From contig DAIERC010000362.1 of NCBI GenBank assembly GCA_027347125.1, positions 1 through 6,199 on the forward strand: a DNA stretch of 6,199 nt, written 5' to 3'. Below the pieces are notes generated by a model. The model saw only the letters and a list, made by a program, of their open reading frames with translations, had not been told where the DNA came from and did no database searches. A program made the position numbers and the translations under genes. This stretch comes from Ignavibacteriales bacterium. GTDB taxonomy: Bacteria > Bacteroidota > Ignavibacteria > Ignavibacteriales > Ignavibacteriaceae. Of the stretch, positions 1-6,199 are shown one piece after another (position 1 is the first letter of the stretch; every line of letters begins with the position of its first letter).

Positions 1-641
1 TTGTTTTCCACCGAGGCAAATCATCTTTCTTCGGGGCAACTCCTGAAAAGCTTGCAAAGTTTTCCGGAGGCAGAATTGAAATAGATGCGCTTGCAGGCTC
101 GGCAGCAAGAGGCAAAGATAAAACGGAAGATGAAGAACTTGAGAAAATGCTTCTGAACGATCCCAAAAATCTTCATGAGCATAACTTAGTTATAGAGCAT
201 ATTAAAAATTCAATCTCCGGTATTACGGACAATTTTAATCTCGAAACACATTGCGAGATTAAAAAACTGGCTAATATTCAGCATATCTGGTCAAAAATTT
301 CTGCGGGACTAAACTCCAACAATTCAATGTTCAGTTTGCTAAAGGAATTGTATCCTACGCCGGCAGTATGCGGTTTGCCGAAAGATACCGCACAGCAAAT
401 CATCAAAAAAATTGAGGGATACAAAAGAGGGTTGTACACCGGCATTGTTGGCTGGTTCAATTTTGATGACGAAGCTGAATTTGCCGTTGCTTTAAGAGCC
501 GCACTGGCAACGAATAATAAATTAATTGCGTACGCCGGCGGTGGAATAGTTGAAAATTCCAATCCGGATGCGGAGTATAAAGAAACAGAACTAAAATTAA
601 AAACAATATTGTCGTTATTCTCTGATGAAAATAAAAATTAA
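1..641 (+). CDS. menF: Isochorismate synthase MenF, 3' part (5' end outside window)
   Basis: Converts chorismate to isochorismate, the committed step into menaquinone synthesis; cytosolic and Mg-dependent. The frame is open from base 3 to the TAA at 639-641, giving 212 residues, about the C-terminal half of a usual 400-450 residue protein. An ATG at 147 lies inside conserved sequence, so it is not the true start. Counting from base 3, visible chorismate-binding motifs are GATPEKL (11-17; its Glu probably matches the general acid of the family), DALAGSAARG (28-37), NLHEH (57-60 region; Glu59 a likely Mg ligand), YPTPAVCG (117-124), the RGLYTGIVGW stretch, YAGGGIV (177-183) and EYKETELK (191-198). 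The Lys general base would lie upstream of the window. The LAGS motif and men neighbours favour isochorismate synthase over anthranilate or aminodeoxychorismate synthase. The end overlaps menD by 17 bases. Confidence 0.93.
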   Translation, partial: VFHRGKSSFFGATPEKLAKFSGGRIEIDALAGSAARGKDKTEDEELEKMLLNDPKNLHEHNLVIEHIKNSISGITDNFNLETHCEIKKLANIQHIWSKISAGLNSNNSMFSLLKELYPTPAVCGLPKDTAQQIIKKIEGYKRGLYTGIVGWFNFDDEAEFAVALRAALATNNKLIAYAGGGIVENSNPDAEYKETELKLKTILSLFSDENKN

Positions 642-2397
642 TCGCAACATTCTTTGGACGGAAACATTCGTAAATGAACTAGCTTCTCTTGGCGTTAAAT
701 ATGTTTCAATTTCCCCGGGCTCCAGAAATACTCCTTTAACCCTAGCCTTTGTAAATAATAAAAAGATACGATCATATATTAATATAGACGAGAGAAGCAG
801 CGGTTTTTTTGCCCTGGGTCTTGCAAAAGCTTCTAACACACCTGTTGCTGTTGTTTGCACGTCCGGTACTGCAACTGTAGAATTATACCCGGCAATAGTT
901 GAAGCTTACCAGCAAAGGGTTCCTTTAATTATTTGCACAGCCGATCGCCCTCCGGAACTTTTGAATAGAGGAGCAAACCAAACCATCAATCAAAATAATC
1001 TTTATAAAAATCATATCCGATGGTTTAACGATGTCGGCTTACCGGAGCCTTCAATTGAGAAATTAAAACAATTAAAAGATACCGCCGTTAAGGCCGTTGT
1101 TAAATCAACGTTTGAAACGCGCGGCCCTGTTCATTTGAATTTCCCGTTTAAAAAACCGTTCGAGCCTAATACGTTTACAGACGATGTTGAAAACAAGGTA
1201 ATAAACTTCGCAGGCAAATTAGCCCCCGTAAAGATTAATATTTTAACCGGGAAGATGAAAAATATTTCCGGCGAGAAATGGTTCGAAAATATCTACAAAC
1301 ATATTGCTAAAAAGGAAAAAGGCATTATTATTATTGGCCCTGATCATTATGATCCTAAATTCCTGAAGAACTGCGAACTACTGTCGGAAAAATTAAATTA
1401 TCCTATTCTTGCCGACGGAACGTCGCAAATAAGATTCGGCAGCCATAAAAAAGGAAATATAATTACCAACTTCGATGCATTCTTAAGATCCGAAAAATTT
1501 GCAAAAGAGAACAAGCCTGATATTATTCTGCAATTCGGGAGAACAATAACATCGAAAGCTCTGGATACTTTTTTAGAAAGCATCTCTTCTCTCCGCTTTA
1601 TGATTAATGAATACGGCGATTGGTTTGATCCTTCGGATAAGGCAACCGCGGCTTATGCTTGCAAGCCATATTTGTTCTGCGAAACAATGATTAAAAAAAT
1701 TTCTGCTTCTTCCATAAAAAGAAGTAACGATAAATGGCTTACCGTTTATAAAAATGCGGAAGCTGCAGCAACAAAAATAAAAGAAGCAATAATTTATAAG
1801 TCGCAGTTCCCAAACGAGTGCCGTGCAATCAATGAAATATTGGATAACATACCGGAGGACTGCCAGATTATGCTTTCCAACAGCATGCCGGTAAGAGACT
1901 TCGATTACTTTGCTTCATACAGCAAGAAAAAAATTGTTGTTTATAACAACCGGGGTGCTAGCGGCATAGACGGCATTACTTCTACCGCCCTCGGTATTGC
2001 CGAAGCGACAAAAAAGCCCACAGTGCTTATTACCGGTGACCTGGCTTTTTATTACGATCTAAACGGATTGCTTGCCGCAAAAAATTATAACATTCCGCTT
2101 GTTGTAATTTTGCTTAACAACAACGGAGGCGGCATATTCGAAATACTTCCTATTTCCAAATACGGTGAAGTTTTTAAAAAGTATTTTGTAGTTCCACATC
2201 AACTTGATTTTTCCCACTTCGTTAAAGCTTACGGCGGAAATTATATAAAAATAAAAAATTGGCCGGCGTTAAAAAAATCACTTGTTAAATCTTTTAGCCG
2301 GCAGCAGTTTTCCGTTCTAGAGTTAAAAACTTCGGCAACTGATTCTTTGAAACTCCGAAGACAATATTGGAAAGCCGTTAGTTTGAGGCTTTTATAA
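625..2397 (+). CDS. menD: SEPHCHC synthase MenD (thiamine diphosphate enzyme)
   Basis: Joins isochorismate and 2-oxoglutarate, with loss of CO2, to give 2-succinyl-5-enolpyruvyl-6-hydroxy-3-cyclohexene-1-carboxylate; needs thiamine diphosphate and Mg. The 590 residues are slightly longer than E. coli MenD (about 556). The N-terminal pyrimidine-binding domain has SPGSRNTPLTL (30-40), DERSSGFFALGLAKAS (55-70; Glu56 is the expected cofactor-activating Glu) and TADRPPELLNRGANQ (105-119). The C-terminal diphosphate-binding domain has NRGASGIDG (442-450), then GDL (471-473) leading to NNNGGGIF (498-505), the Mg/diphosphate motif of ThDP enzymes in its MenD form. The start is set by alignment of the N-terminus with the family; there is no clear Shine-Dalgarno and the ATG lies inside the end of menF, so translational coupling is likely. 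No missing catalytic residue was noticed. Confidence 0.97.
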   Translation: MKIKINRNILWTETFVNELASLGVKYVSISPGSRNTPLTLAFVNNKKIRSYINIDERSSGFFALGLAKASNTPVAVVCTSGTATVELYPAIVEAYQQRVPLIICTADRPPELLNRGANQTINQNNLYKNHIRWFNDVGLPEPSIEKLKQLKDTAVKAVVKSTFETRGPVHLNFPFKKPFEPNTFTDDVENKVINFAGKLAPVKINILTGKMKNISGEKWFENIYKHIAKKEKGIIIIGPDHYDPKFLKNCELLSEKLNYPILADGTSQIRFGSHKKGNIITNFDAFLRSEKFAKENKPDIILQFGRTITSKALDTFLESISSLRFMINEYGDWFDPSDKATAAYACKPYLFCETMIKKISASSIKRSNDKWLTVYKNAEAAATKIKEAIIYKSQFPNECRAINEILDNIPEDCQIMLSNSMPVRDFDYFASYSKKKIVVYNNRGASGIDGITSTALGIAEATKKPTVLITGDLAFYYDLNGLLAAKNYNIPLVVILLNNNGGGIFEILPISKYGEVFKKYFVVPHQLDFSHFVKAYGGNYIKIKNWPALKKSLVKSFSRQQFSVLELKTSATDSLKLRRQYWKAVSLRLL

Positions 2398-2517
2398 ACG
2401 TAAAAAGCTATCTATAAAAAACGTTTCTTACTTTAGAATATATTCTTACACATTTAAAATTTTGTAGTTTAGGTTTTGGAGTAATTAAATGACGAAGTAA
2501 TAAAAGCATGTCAACTT
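2398..2517. other. AT-rich gap between menD and menH
   Basis: This 120-base stretch is the longest non-coding interval in the window. It has no credible coding potential: short ATG-started frames at 2489 and 2508 close after 3 and 20 codons. It contains AAACGTTT (2419-2426), a 12-bp palindrome (2435-2446) and AAAATTTT (2456-2463). TAGGTTTTG (2470-2478) resembles the Bacteroidota -7 box TAnnTTTG with one extra T, but no matching -33 element is seen. It could hold an internal promoter for menH onward; nothing here proves it. Confidence 0.5.
2435..2446. promoter_or_regulatory. 12-bp perfect palindrome, possible operator
   Basis: AGAATATATTCT reads the same on both strands and sits about 72 bases before the menH start codon. 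Symmetry of this size can be a binding site for a dimeric regulator, but in AT-rich DNA it can also arise by chance. No regulator is identified. The stem has no separate loop and no T-run follows directly, so it is not a terminator. Confidence 0.2.
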
Positions 2518-3348
2518 ATGAAAGTAAAATTAGAAAACCTGAATTTGAATTGCATAGTTTACTCTTCTGAAGGGAAACCGGCATATGATGTTCTTGTACT
2601 TCACGGTTTTACCGGCTCAGCTAATGATTGGAATTTTTTAATCCCTTCACTTTCACGGAACAACAATGTATTTGCTCTGGATTTAATCGGCCACGGCCAA
2701 AGTGATTCGCCCGATGATTTGAGCATGTATTCGACCGATTCAATTATAGAGCAGATTAATACCACAATAGAACAAATCAGCGCCGCCAACCTTATAATCA
2801 TCGGATATTCTATGGGCGGAAGAGCGGCTTTGTCTTACGCTGTTAGTTACCCGGGAAAAGTATCAGGTTTAATTTTGGAAAGCACTACATGGGGAATTCC
2901 GGAAGAGAATTTTCGCAACGAAAGAATAAAAAGCGATAAGAAACTCGCCGAATATATTTTATCAAACGATGTAGAAAAATTTGTCGATTACTGGATGAAT
3001 CTTGATCTGTTTGCCACACAAAAGAAATTACCTGCGAAAATTTTAAGTGAAGTTAGAAAAAATAAATTAAAAAATAACAAAATCGGTCTCGCCAATTCTT
3101 TGCTTGGCTTTGGAACCGGCAGTATGCCGCCGCTCCACAATCTTGTTAACAAAATAAAAGCGCCGGTGCTACTTATTACCGGTGAACACGACAGCAAGTT
3201 CACACAAATTAATTCGGAAATAAAAAGATATATTCTGAATGCCGCTCATATTACAATTCCTGGTGCGGGGCATAATGTTCACCTGGAAAAACCGGATGAG
3301 TTTATTAATGTGATAAATAATTTTTTAAATAAGCTAATTTTTTTATAG
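2518..3348 (+). CDS. menH: SHCHC synthase MenH (alpha/beta hydrolase fold)
   Basis: Expected to eliminate pyruvate from the MenD product to give 2-succinyl-6-hydroxy-2,4-cyclohexadiene-1-carboxylate. The 276 residues compare with about 252 in E. coli. Alpha/beta hydrolase features are HGFTGSANDW (29-38, oxyanion loop), DLIGHGQSD (55-63), the nucleophile elbow GYSMGGR (96-102, Ser98), Asp225 in TGEHDSKF and His252 in GAGHNVHLEKP, a complete Ser-Asp-His triad. The cap region carries FGTGSMPPLH (198-207), close to the GTG-x-x-P-LW/H signature that separates MenH from generic hydrolases; Tyr97 and Arg102 flanking the elbow also fit MenH. The position between menD and menB supports the call. There is no clear Shine-Dalgarno at the ATG; an ATG 10 bases earlier is in another frame. 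A generic esterase is the main alternative, judged unlikely. Confidence 0.92.
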   Translation: MKVKLENLNLNCIVYSSEGKPAYDVLVLHGFTGSANDWNFLIPSLSRNNNVFALDLIGHGQSDSPDDLSMYSTDSIIEQINTTIEQISAANLIIIGYSMGGRAALSYAVSYPGKVSGLILESTTWGIPEENFRNERIKSDKKLAEYILSNDVEKFVDYWMNLDLFATQKKLPAKILSEVRKNKLKNNKIGLANSLLGFGTGSMPPLHNLVNKIKAPVLLITGEHDSKFTQINSEIKRYILNAAHITIPGAGHNVHLEKPDEFINVINNFLNKLIFL

Positions 3349-3380
3349 CTTTTAGCGTTTAATTAATATAAAAATATAAT

Positions 3381-3385
3381 AAGGT
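3381..3385 (+). promoter_or_regulatory. Ribosome binding site of menB
   Basis: AAGGT lies five to six bases before the ATG at 3391 in an otherwise A/T-only leader. It is the clearest Shine-Dalgarno-like site in the window and fixes the menB start. The other genes have weak or no such sequence. Confidence 0.55.
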
Positions 3386-3390
3386 AAAAA

Positions 3391-4224
3391 ATGAGTTATA
3401 ATTGGACACAAGCAAAAGACTATAATGATATTATTTATGAGAAGATGGATGGGATTGCCAAAATAACCATAAATCGGCCGGAAGTAAGAAATGCTTTCCG
3501 CCCTGAGACTGTTCACGAAATGTATGATGCGTTTGCTGACGCTAGAGAAGACCAGAATATCGGCGTTATTTTACTTACCGGTAAAGGACCGGCAAAGGAT
3601 GGTAAATACGCTTTCTGTTCCGGAGGCGACCAGAGAATACGCGGCGCTAAAGGTTACATCGGTAAAGACGGTGTTCCCCGGTTAAATGTTCTGGATCTTC
3701 AAAAACTTATTAGAAGTATTCCTAAACCGGTAATTGCTTTGGTTGCAGGTTACGCTATCGGCGGAGGACATGTTCTGCATGTTGTTTGCGACTTAACAAT
3801 TGCGGCAGACAATTCGATCTTCGGGCAAACCGGTCCTAAAGTCGGCAGTTTCGATGGCGGATTCGGCGCCAGTTATTTGGCAAGGATGGTTGGCCAAAAA
3901 AGAGCAAGGGAAATTTGGTATTTATGTCTTCAATATAACGCTCATGAAGCATATGAAATGGGGCTTGTAAACAAGGTTGTACCGGTAGAAAAATTAGAAG
4001 ATGAAGGAATTAACTGGGCAAAGAAAATTTTAGAACACAGTCCGATGGCCATCAGATTATTAAAATCTGCATTTAATGCCGAACTAGACGGGCAGGCCGG
4101 AATTCAAGAACTTGCCGGCAACGCAACACTTCTTTATTATATGAGTGAAGAAGCCCAGGAAGGGAAAAAAGCTTATCTTGAAAAAAGAAAACCTGAGTTC
4201 AATAAATTTCCAAAACTTCCTTAA
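3391..4224 (+). CDS. menB: 1,4-dihydroxy-2-naphthoyl-CoA synthase MenB
   Basis: Crotonase-fold enzyme that performs the intramolecular Claisen (Dieckmann) condensation of o-succinylbenzoyl-CoA to DHNA-CoA, closing the second ring of the naphthoquinone. Its 277 residues match the family (E. coli 285). Visible motifs are CSGGDQRIRG (76-85, CoA/oxyanion region), the loop Tyr89 aligning with the E. coli active-site loop Tyr97, AGYAIGGGHVLH (119-130, second oxyanion Gly), QTGPKVGSFDGG (146-157, with Ser153 and Asp155), and the C-terminal segment DGQAGIQELAGNAT (233-246) that ends in the typical KRKPEFNKFP. Gly148 in QTGP marks the type I, bicarbonate-dependent class; type II enzymes have Asp there. 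The start is supported by AAGGT upstream. The stop is followed after 8 bases by menA. Confidence 0.97.
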   Translation: MSYNWTQAKDYNDIIYEKMDGIAKITINRPEVRNAFRPETVHEMYDAFADAREDQNIGVILLTGKGPAKDGKYAFCSGGDQRIRGAKGYIGKDGVPRLNVLDLQKLIRSIPKPVIALVAGYAIGGGHVLHVVCDLTIAADNSIFGQTGPKVGSFDGGFGASYLARMVGQKRAREIWYLCLQYNAHEAYEMGLVNKVVPVEKLEDEGINWAKKILEHSPMAIRLLKSAFNAELDGQAGIQELAGNATLLYYMSEEAQEGKKAYLEKRKPEFNKFPKLP

Positions 4225-4232
4225 CGGCGAAT

Positions 4233-5129
4233 ATGCAAGATAAAAACATTACTCATACAAAATTACAGAGCTGGATTTTAGCCAGCCGCCCTAAAACTCT
4301 TCCTGCCGCAGTTGTTCCTGTCTTAGTCGGATCAGCTCTGGCAATAAACGAAGGCAAATTTAAATTTATCTATGCTTTAGTCGCGCTTATATGTTCACTG
4401 TTTATACAAATTGGAACCAACTTTGTAAACGATCTCTATGATTTCCTTAAAGGCGCGGATACTGAGAAAAGAAAAGGCCCGATTAGAGTGCTGGCCTCAG
4501 GACTAATAACTGTTAATGAAATGAAGTTTGGAAGTTTCCTAATTTTTCTTGCGGCGTTTTTACTTGGGCTTATACTAGTGTATAAAGCCGGTTTGTTAAT
4601 ATTGTGGATTGGAATTTTATCAATCATTGCCGGCATAGCCTATACTGCTGGCCCTTTCCCGCTGGCTTATAACGGCCTTGGCGATATTTTTGTATTCTTG
4701 TTTTTTGGCGTTGTGGGTACTACGGGTACTTTCTATATACACGCAGAAAAATTTTCGGCAGTTGCTTTTCTTACTTCCATACCCGTTGGGGCTTTAATAA
4801 CAAATATATTGGTTGTTAATAATTACAGAGATATTGAAGAAGACGAAGCTGCGGGGAAGAAAACACTTGCCGTTATATTCGGAAAAACCTTTGCAAGGTA
4901 CCAGTATTTGTTTTTGCTTGCGGCTTCATTTACGGTGCCGGCGATGTTGTATTTTTTTTACAATTTCCGTTTCTGGATACTGCTCCCTTTTTTAACTTTA
5001 CCGCTGGCTTATAAACTTATTACAATGCTTTATACATTGGAAGGTCTGCAATTAAATAGAACCCTTGAGCTTACGGCGAAGTTCTCCGCTTTATTCGGAT
5101 TGTTGTTTGCGGCTGGATTAACTTTATGA
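4233..5129 (+). CDS. menA: 1,4-dihydroxy-2-naphthoate polyprenyltransferase MenA
   Basis: Integral membrane prenyltransferase of the UbiA superfamily. It transfers a polyprenyl chain from its diphosphate onto DHNA with loss of CO2, giving demethylmenaquinone. The protein has 298 residues and about nine hydrophobic segments (roughly 23-38, 45-63, 100-117, 119-138, 150-168, 176-195, 224-243, 246-266, 281-297). The two Asp-rich Mg-diphosphate motifs are intact: NDLYDFLKGAD (66-76) and NNYRDIEEDEAAGKKTLAV (196-214). SRPKTLPAA (18-26) is the usual MenA N-terminal signature, and GPIRVLASGLI (82-92) is also family-typical. The men neighbours favour MenA over UbiA or other prenyltransferases. It begins 8 bases after menB without a clear Shine-Dalgarno, and its stop overlaps the menC start, so all are probably co-transcribed. 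Confidence 0.96.
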   Translation: MQDKNITHTKLQSWILASRPKTLPAAVVPVLVGSALAINEGKFKFIYALVALICSLFIQIGTNFVNDLYDFLKGADTEKRKGPIRVLASGLITVNEMKFGSFLIFLAAFLLGLILVYKAGLLILWIGILSIIAGIAYTAGPFPLAYNGLGDIFVFLFFGVVGTTGTFYIHAEKFSAVAFLTSIPVGALITNILVVNNYRDIEEDEAAGKKTLAVIFGKTFARYQYLFLLAASFTVPAMLYFFYNFRFWILLPFLTLPLAYKLITMLYTLEGLQLNRTLELTAKFSALFGLLFAAGLTL

Positions 5130-6151
5130 ACAAAATTGAATTAATATTTTCTCCGTATGTTTTAAAAATGTCAAAACCTTTTATTACCTCAAAGGGTAGT
5201 TTGAAAGAAAGAAAAGGTTTTATATTAAAACTTACCGGCTCATCAGGTAAAACGGGGATAGGAGACGCGGCGCCTTTCCCTGAGTTCGGATCAGAATCGT
5301 TTAAGGAAGCCGAAAAAGCCCTCAATAATTTTAACTTAAAATTCAAACTGGATCTAGATAATCTTTTCGACAGTCTTGATTACACTTTATCGCCTTTAAA
5401 TATCTATCCTTCGCTGCGCCATGGTTTTGAGCAGGCATTACTTAATTTAATTTGCAACGAAAAAAATATTTCGCTAAACGACTTGCTCGGCAGAAGTTCG
5501 TTAAAAATAATTAATGTTAACGCCGTAGTTGGTCTTATGACGCCAAAGAAATCCGCGCAAGCCGCGCTAAATTTTTTGGAAGAGGGTTATTCTGTGCTGA
5601 AAGTTAAAATTGGCCGTGATACATTTAGAAATGATTACGACAGCATAGAAGCCATTAAAGAAGCTGTTGGAAATAAACTTAAGATTCGTCTTGATGTAAA
5701 CGGTAAATGGAATTTAGAACAGGCTGAAAAACATCTGCGTAAACTTGAAAACTTTGATATTGAATATGTTGAGCAACCAGTAAATTCTATTGACGATTTT
5801 GTAAAATTGTCAAAGCTTACCAATATGCCTATCGCAGCAGATGAATCAATTCGCTCGCTTGATGATGCAAATAATTTTATAAATAGTAACGCCGCCGGTG
5901 TGCTTATACTAAAACCGATGATGCTTGGCGGAATAATTCCCACCCTAAAAATAATAGATCAGGCTTCCGATAAAGATATTAAGACCGTAATTACATCATC
6001 ATTCGAATCATCTGTCGGGCGGGCTCTGGCTATTTTTGCGGCCTCGCTGGTGCATGAAAATATTGCGCACGGGTTGGCAACGTCAAGTTATTTCGAAAAT
6101 GATTTAACCGAAGATCCGTACCCGGTAAAACACGGAAAGATATTTCTTTAA
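5126..6151 (+). CDS. menC: o-Succinylbenzoate synthase MenC (enolase superfamily)
   Basis: Dehydrates SHCHC to o-succinylbenzoate using a Mg-stabilised enolate. The 341 residues compare with about 320 in E. coli. The N-terminal capping domain holds GIGDAAPFPEFGSES (44-58). The barrel holds all catalytic and metal residues: LKVKIG with Lys159 and Lys161 (the second is the expected acid/base), LDVNGKW (Asp190 metal ligand, Asn192), EYVEQPV (Glu216 metal ligand), AADESIR (Asp239 metal ligand) and LILKPMMLGG (Lys263, opposite-face Lys), followed by TSSFESSVG (290-298). This pattern is shared with dipeptide epimerases and N-acylamino acid racemases, so motifs alone leave some doubt; the men cluster and the absence of another dehydratase settle the call. 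The ATG overlaps the menA stop as ATGA, with a weak GGA 8 bases upstream, suggesting coupled translation. Confidence 0.94.
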   Translation: MNKIELIFSPYVLKMSKPFITSKGSLKERKGFILKLTGSSGKTGIGDAAPFPEFGSESFKEAEKALNNFNLKFKLDLDNLFDSLDYTLSPLNIYPSLRHGFEQALLNLICNEKNISLNDLLGRSSLKIINVNAVVGLMTPKKSAQAALNFLEEGYSVLKVKIGRDTFRNDYDSIEAIKEAVGNKLKIRLDVNGKWNLEQAEKHLRKLENFDIEYVEQPVNSIDDFVKLSKLTNMPIAADESIRSLDDANNFINSNAAGVLILKPMMLGGIIPTLKIIDQASDKDIKTVITSSFESSVGRALAIFAASLVHENIAHGLATSSYFENDLTEDPYPVKHGKIFL

Positions 6152-6177
6152 AAATAAAAATTGCTTAATAATTTTTT

Positions 6178-6199
6178 ATGAATTTCTTTGGTTCGCTCT
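6178..6199 (+). CDS. Possible start of next gene, perhaps menE (3' end outside window)
   Basis: An ATG 26 bases after the menC stop opens a frame of seven complete codons (MNFFGSL) before the window ends. The spacing fits another gene of the same operon. o-Succinylbenzoyl-CoA ligase (menE) is the activation enzyme missing from the cluster and would be the natural candidate, but seven residues cannot identify it. No Shine-Dalgarno is visible; the spacer is nearly all A and T. Confidence 0.3.

Noticed and set aside
278..562. 94-codon open frame on the minus strand inside menF
   Set aside because: Antisense shadow of conserved menF sequence, no recognisable domain and no ribosome binding site argument for it.
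2462..2490. Sigma70-like pair TTGTAG - 17 bases - TTAAAT before menH
   Set aside because: Matches are poor (about 3/6 and 4/6) and such pairs are frequent by chance in AT-rich DNA; Bacteroidota promoters also follow a different consensus.
3331..3351. Inverted repeat AAGCTA ... TAGCTT at the end of menH, as a possible terminator
   Set aside because: Only a 6-bp stem with two G-C pairs and a 9-base loop, partly inside the coding region, and no proper T-run after it; too weak for intrinsic termination.
3491..3685. 64-codon + strand frame inside menB
   Set aside because: Overlaps the well-conserved menB frame throughout; an alternative-frame shadow.
5635..5943. 102-codon open frame on the minus strand inside menC
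   Set aside because: It lies antisense to catalytic motifs of menC, is rich in Ser, Phe and Ile as expected from a reversed frame, and shows no family motif.
6152..6177. AT-rich spacer after menC as a terminator
   Set aside because: No stem-forming inverted repeat is visible; it looks like a plain intergenic spacer.
1..6199. Mobile element, defence system, CRISPR or other undescribed system
   Set aside because: Practically all sequence is accounted for by six intact-looking men genes; no repeats, transposase, integrase or unexplained open frame remains.

Overview
The window is a single co-directional block of menaquinone (vitamin K2) biosynthesis genes, all on the + strand: menF (3' part only), menD, menH, menB, menA and menC. 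A possible start codon of one more gene lies at the right edge. Six protein-coding genes are supported, each recognised from family motifs and catalytic residues read in the translation. No RNA gene, mobile element, CRISPR array or phage-like segment was seen.

Layout: the C-terminal 212 residues of isochorismate synthase (1-641) overlap the start of MenD (625-2397) by 17 bases. A 120-base AT-rich gap follows, the longest non-coding stretch, holding a 12-bp perfect palindrome. Then come MenH (2518-3348), a 42-base gap with a recognisable ribosome binding site, MenB (3391-4224), an 8-base gap, MenA (4233-5129), and MenC (5126-6151), which overlaps menA by 4 bases (ATGA). The last 48 bases carry a 26-base spacer and an ATG at 6178 that may open the next gene, plausibly menE.

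Pathway: chorismate is converted to isochorismate (MenF), then SEPHCHC (MenD), SHCHC (MenH) and o-succinylbenzoate (MenC). After CoA activation by MenE, which is not visible here, MenB closes the ring to DHNA-CoA. A thioesterase, also not visible, releases DHNA, and MenA prenylates it at the membrane. The final methylation (MenG/UbiE) is not encoded here. This is the classical o-succinylbenzoate route, not the futalosine route.

Organism: the DNA is AT-rich, the proteins are rich in Lys, Asn and Ile, and Shine-Dalgarno sequences are mostly weak or absent. Together with the tight men cluster this suggests a member of the Bacteroidota or the related Ignavibacteria/Chlorobi group, using menaquinone in respiration. 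That assignment is inference from style, not from a marker gene. Overall this is an ordinary, well-conserved metabolic operon; I found no convincing sign of an undescribed system.
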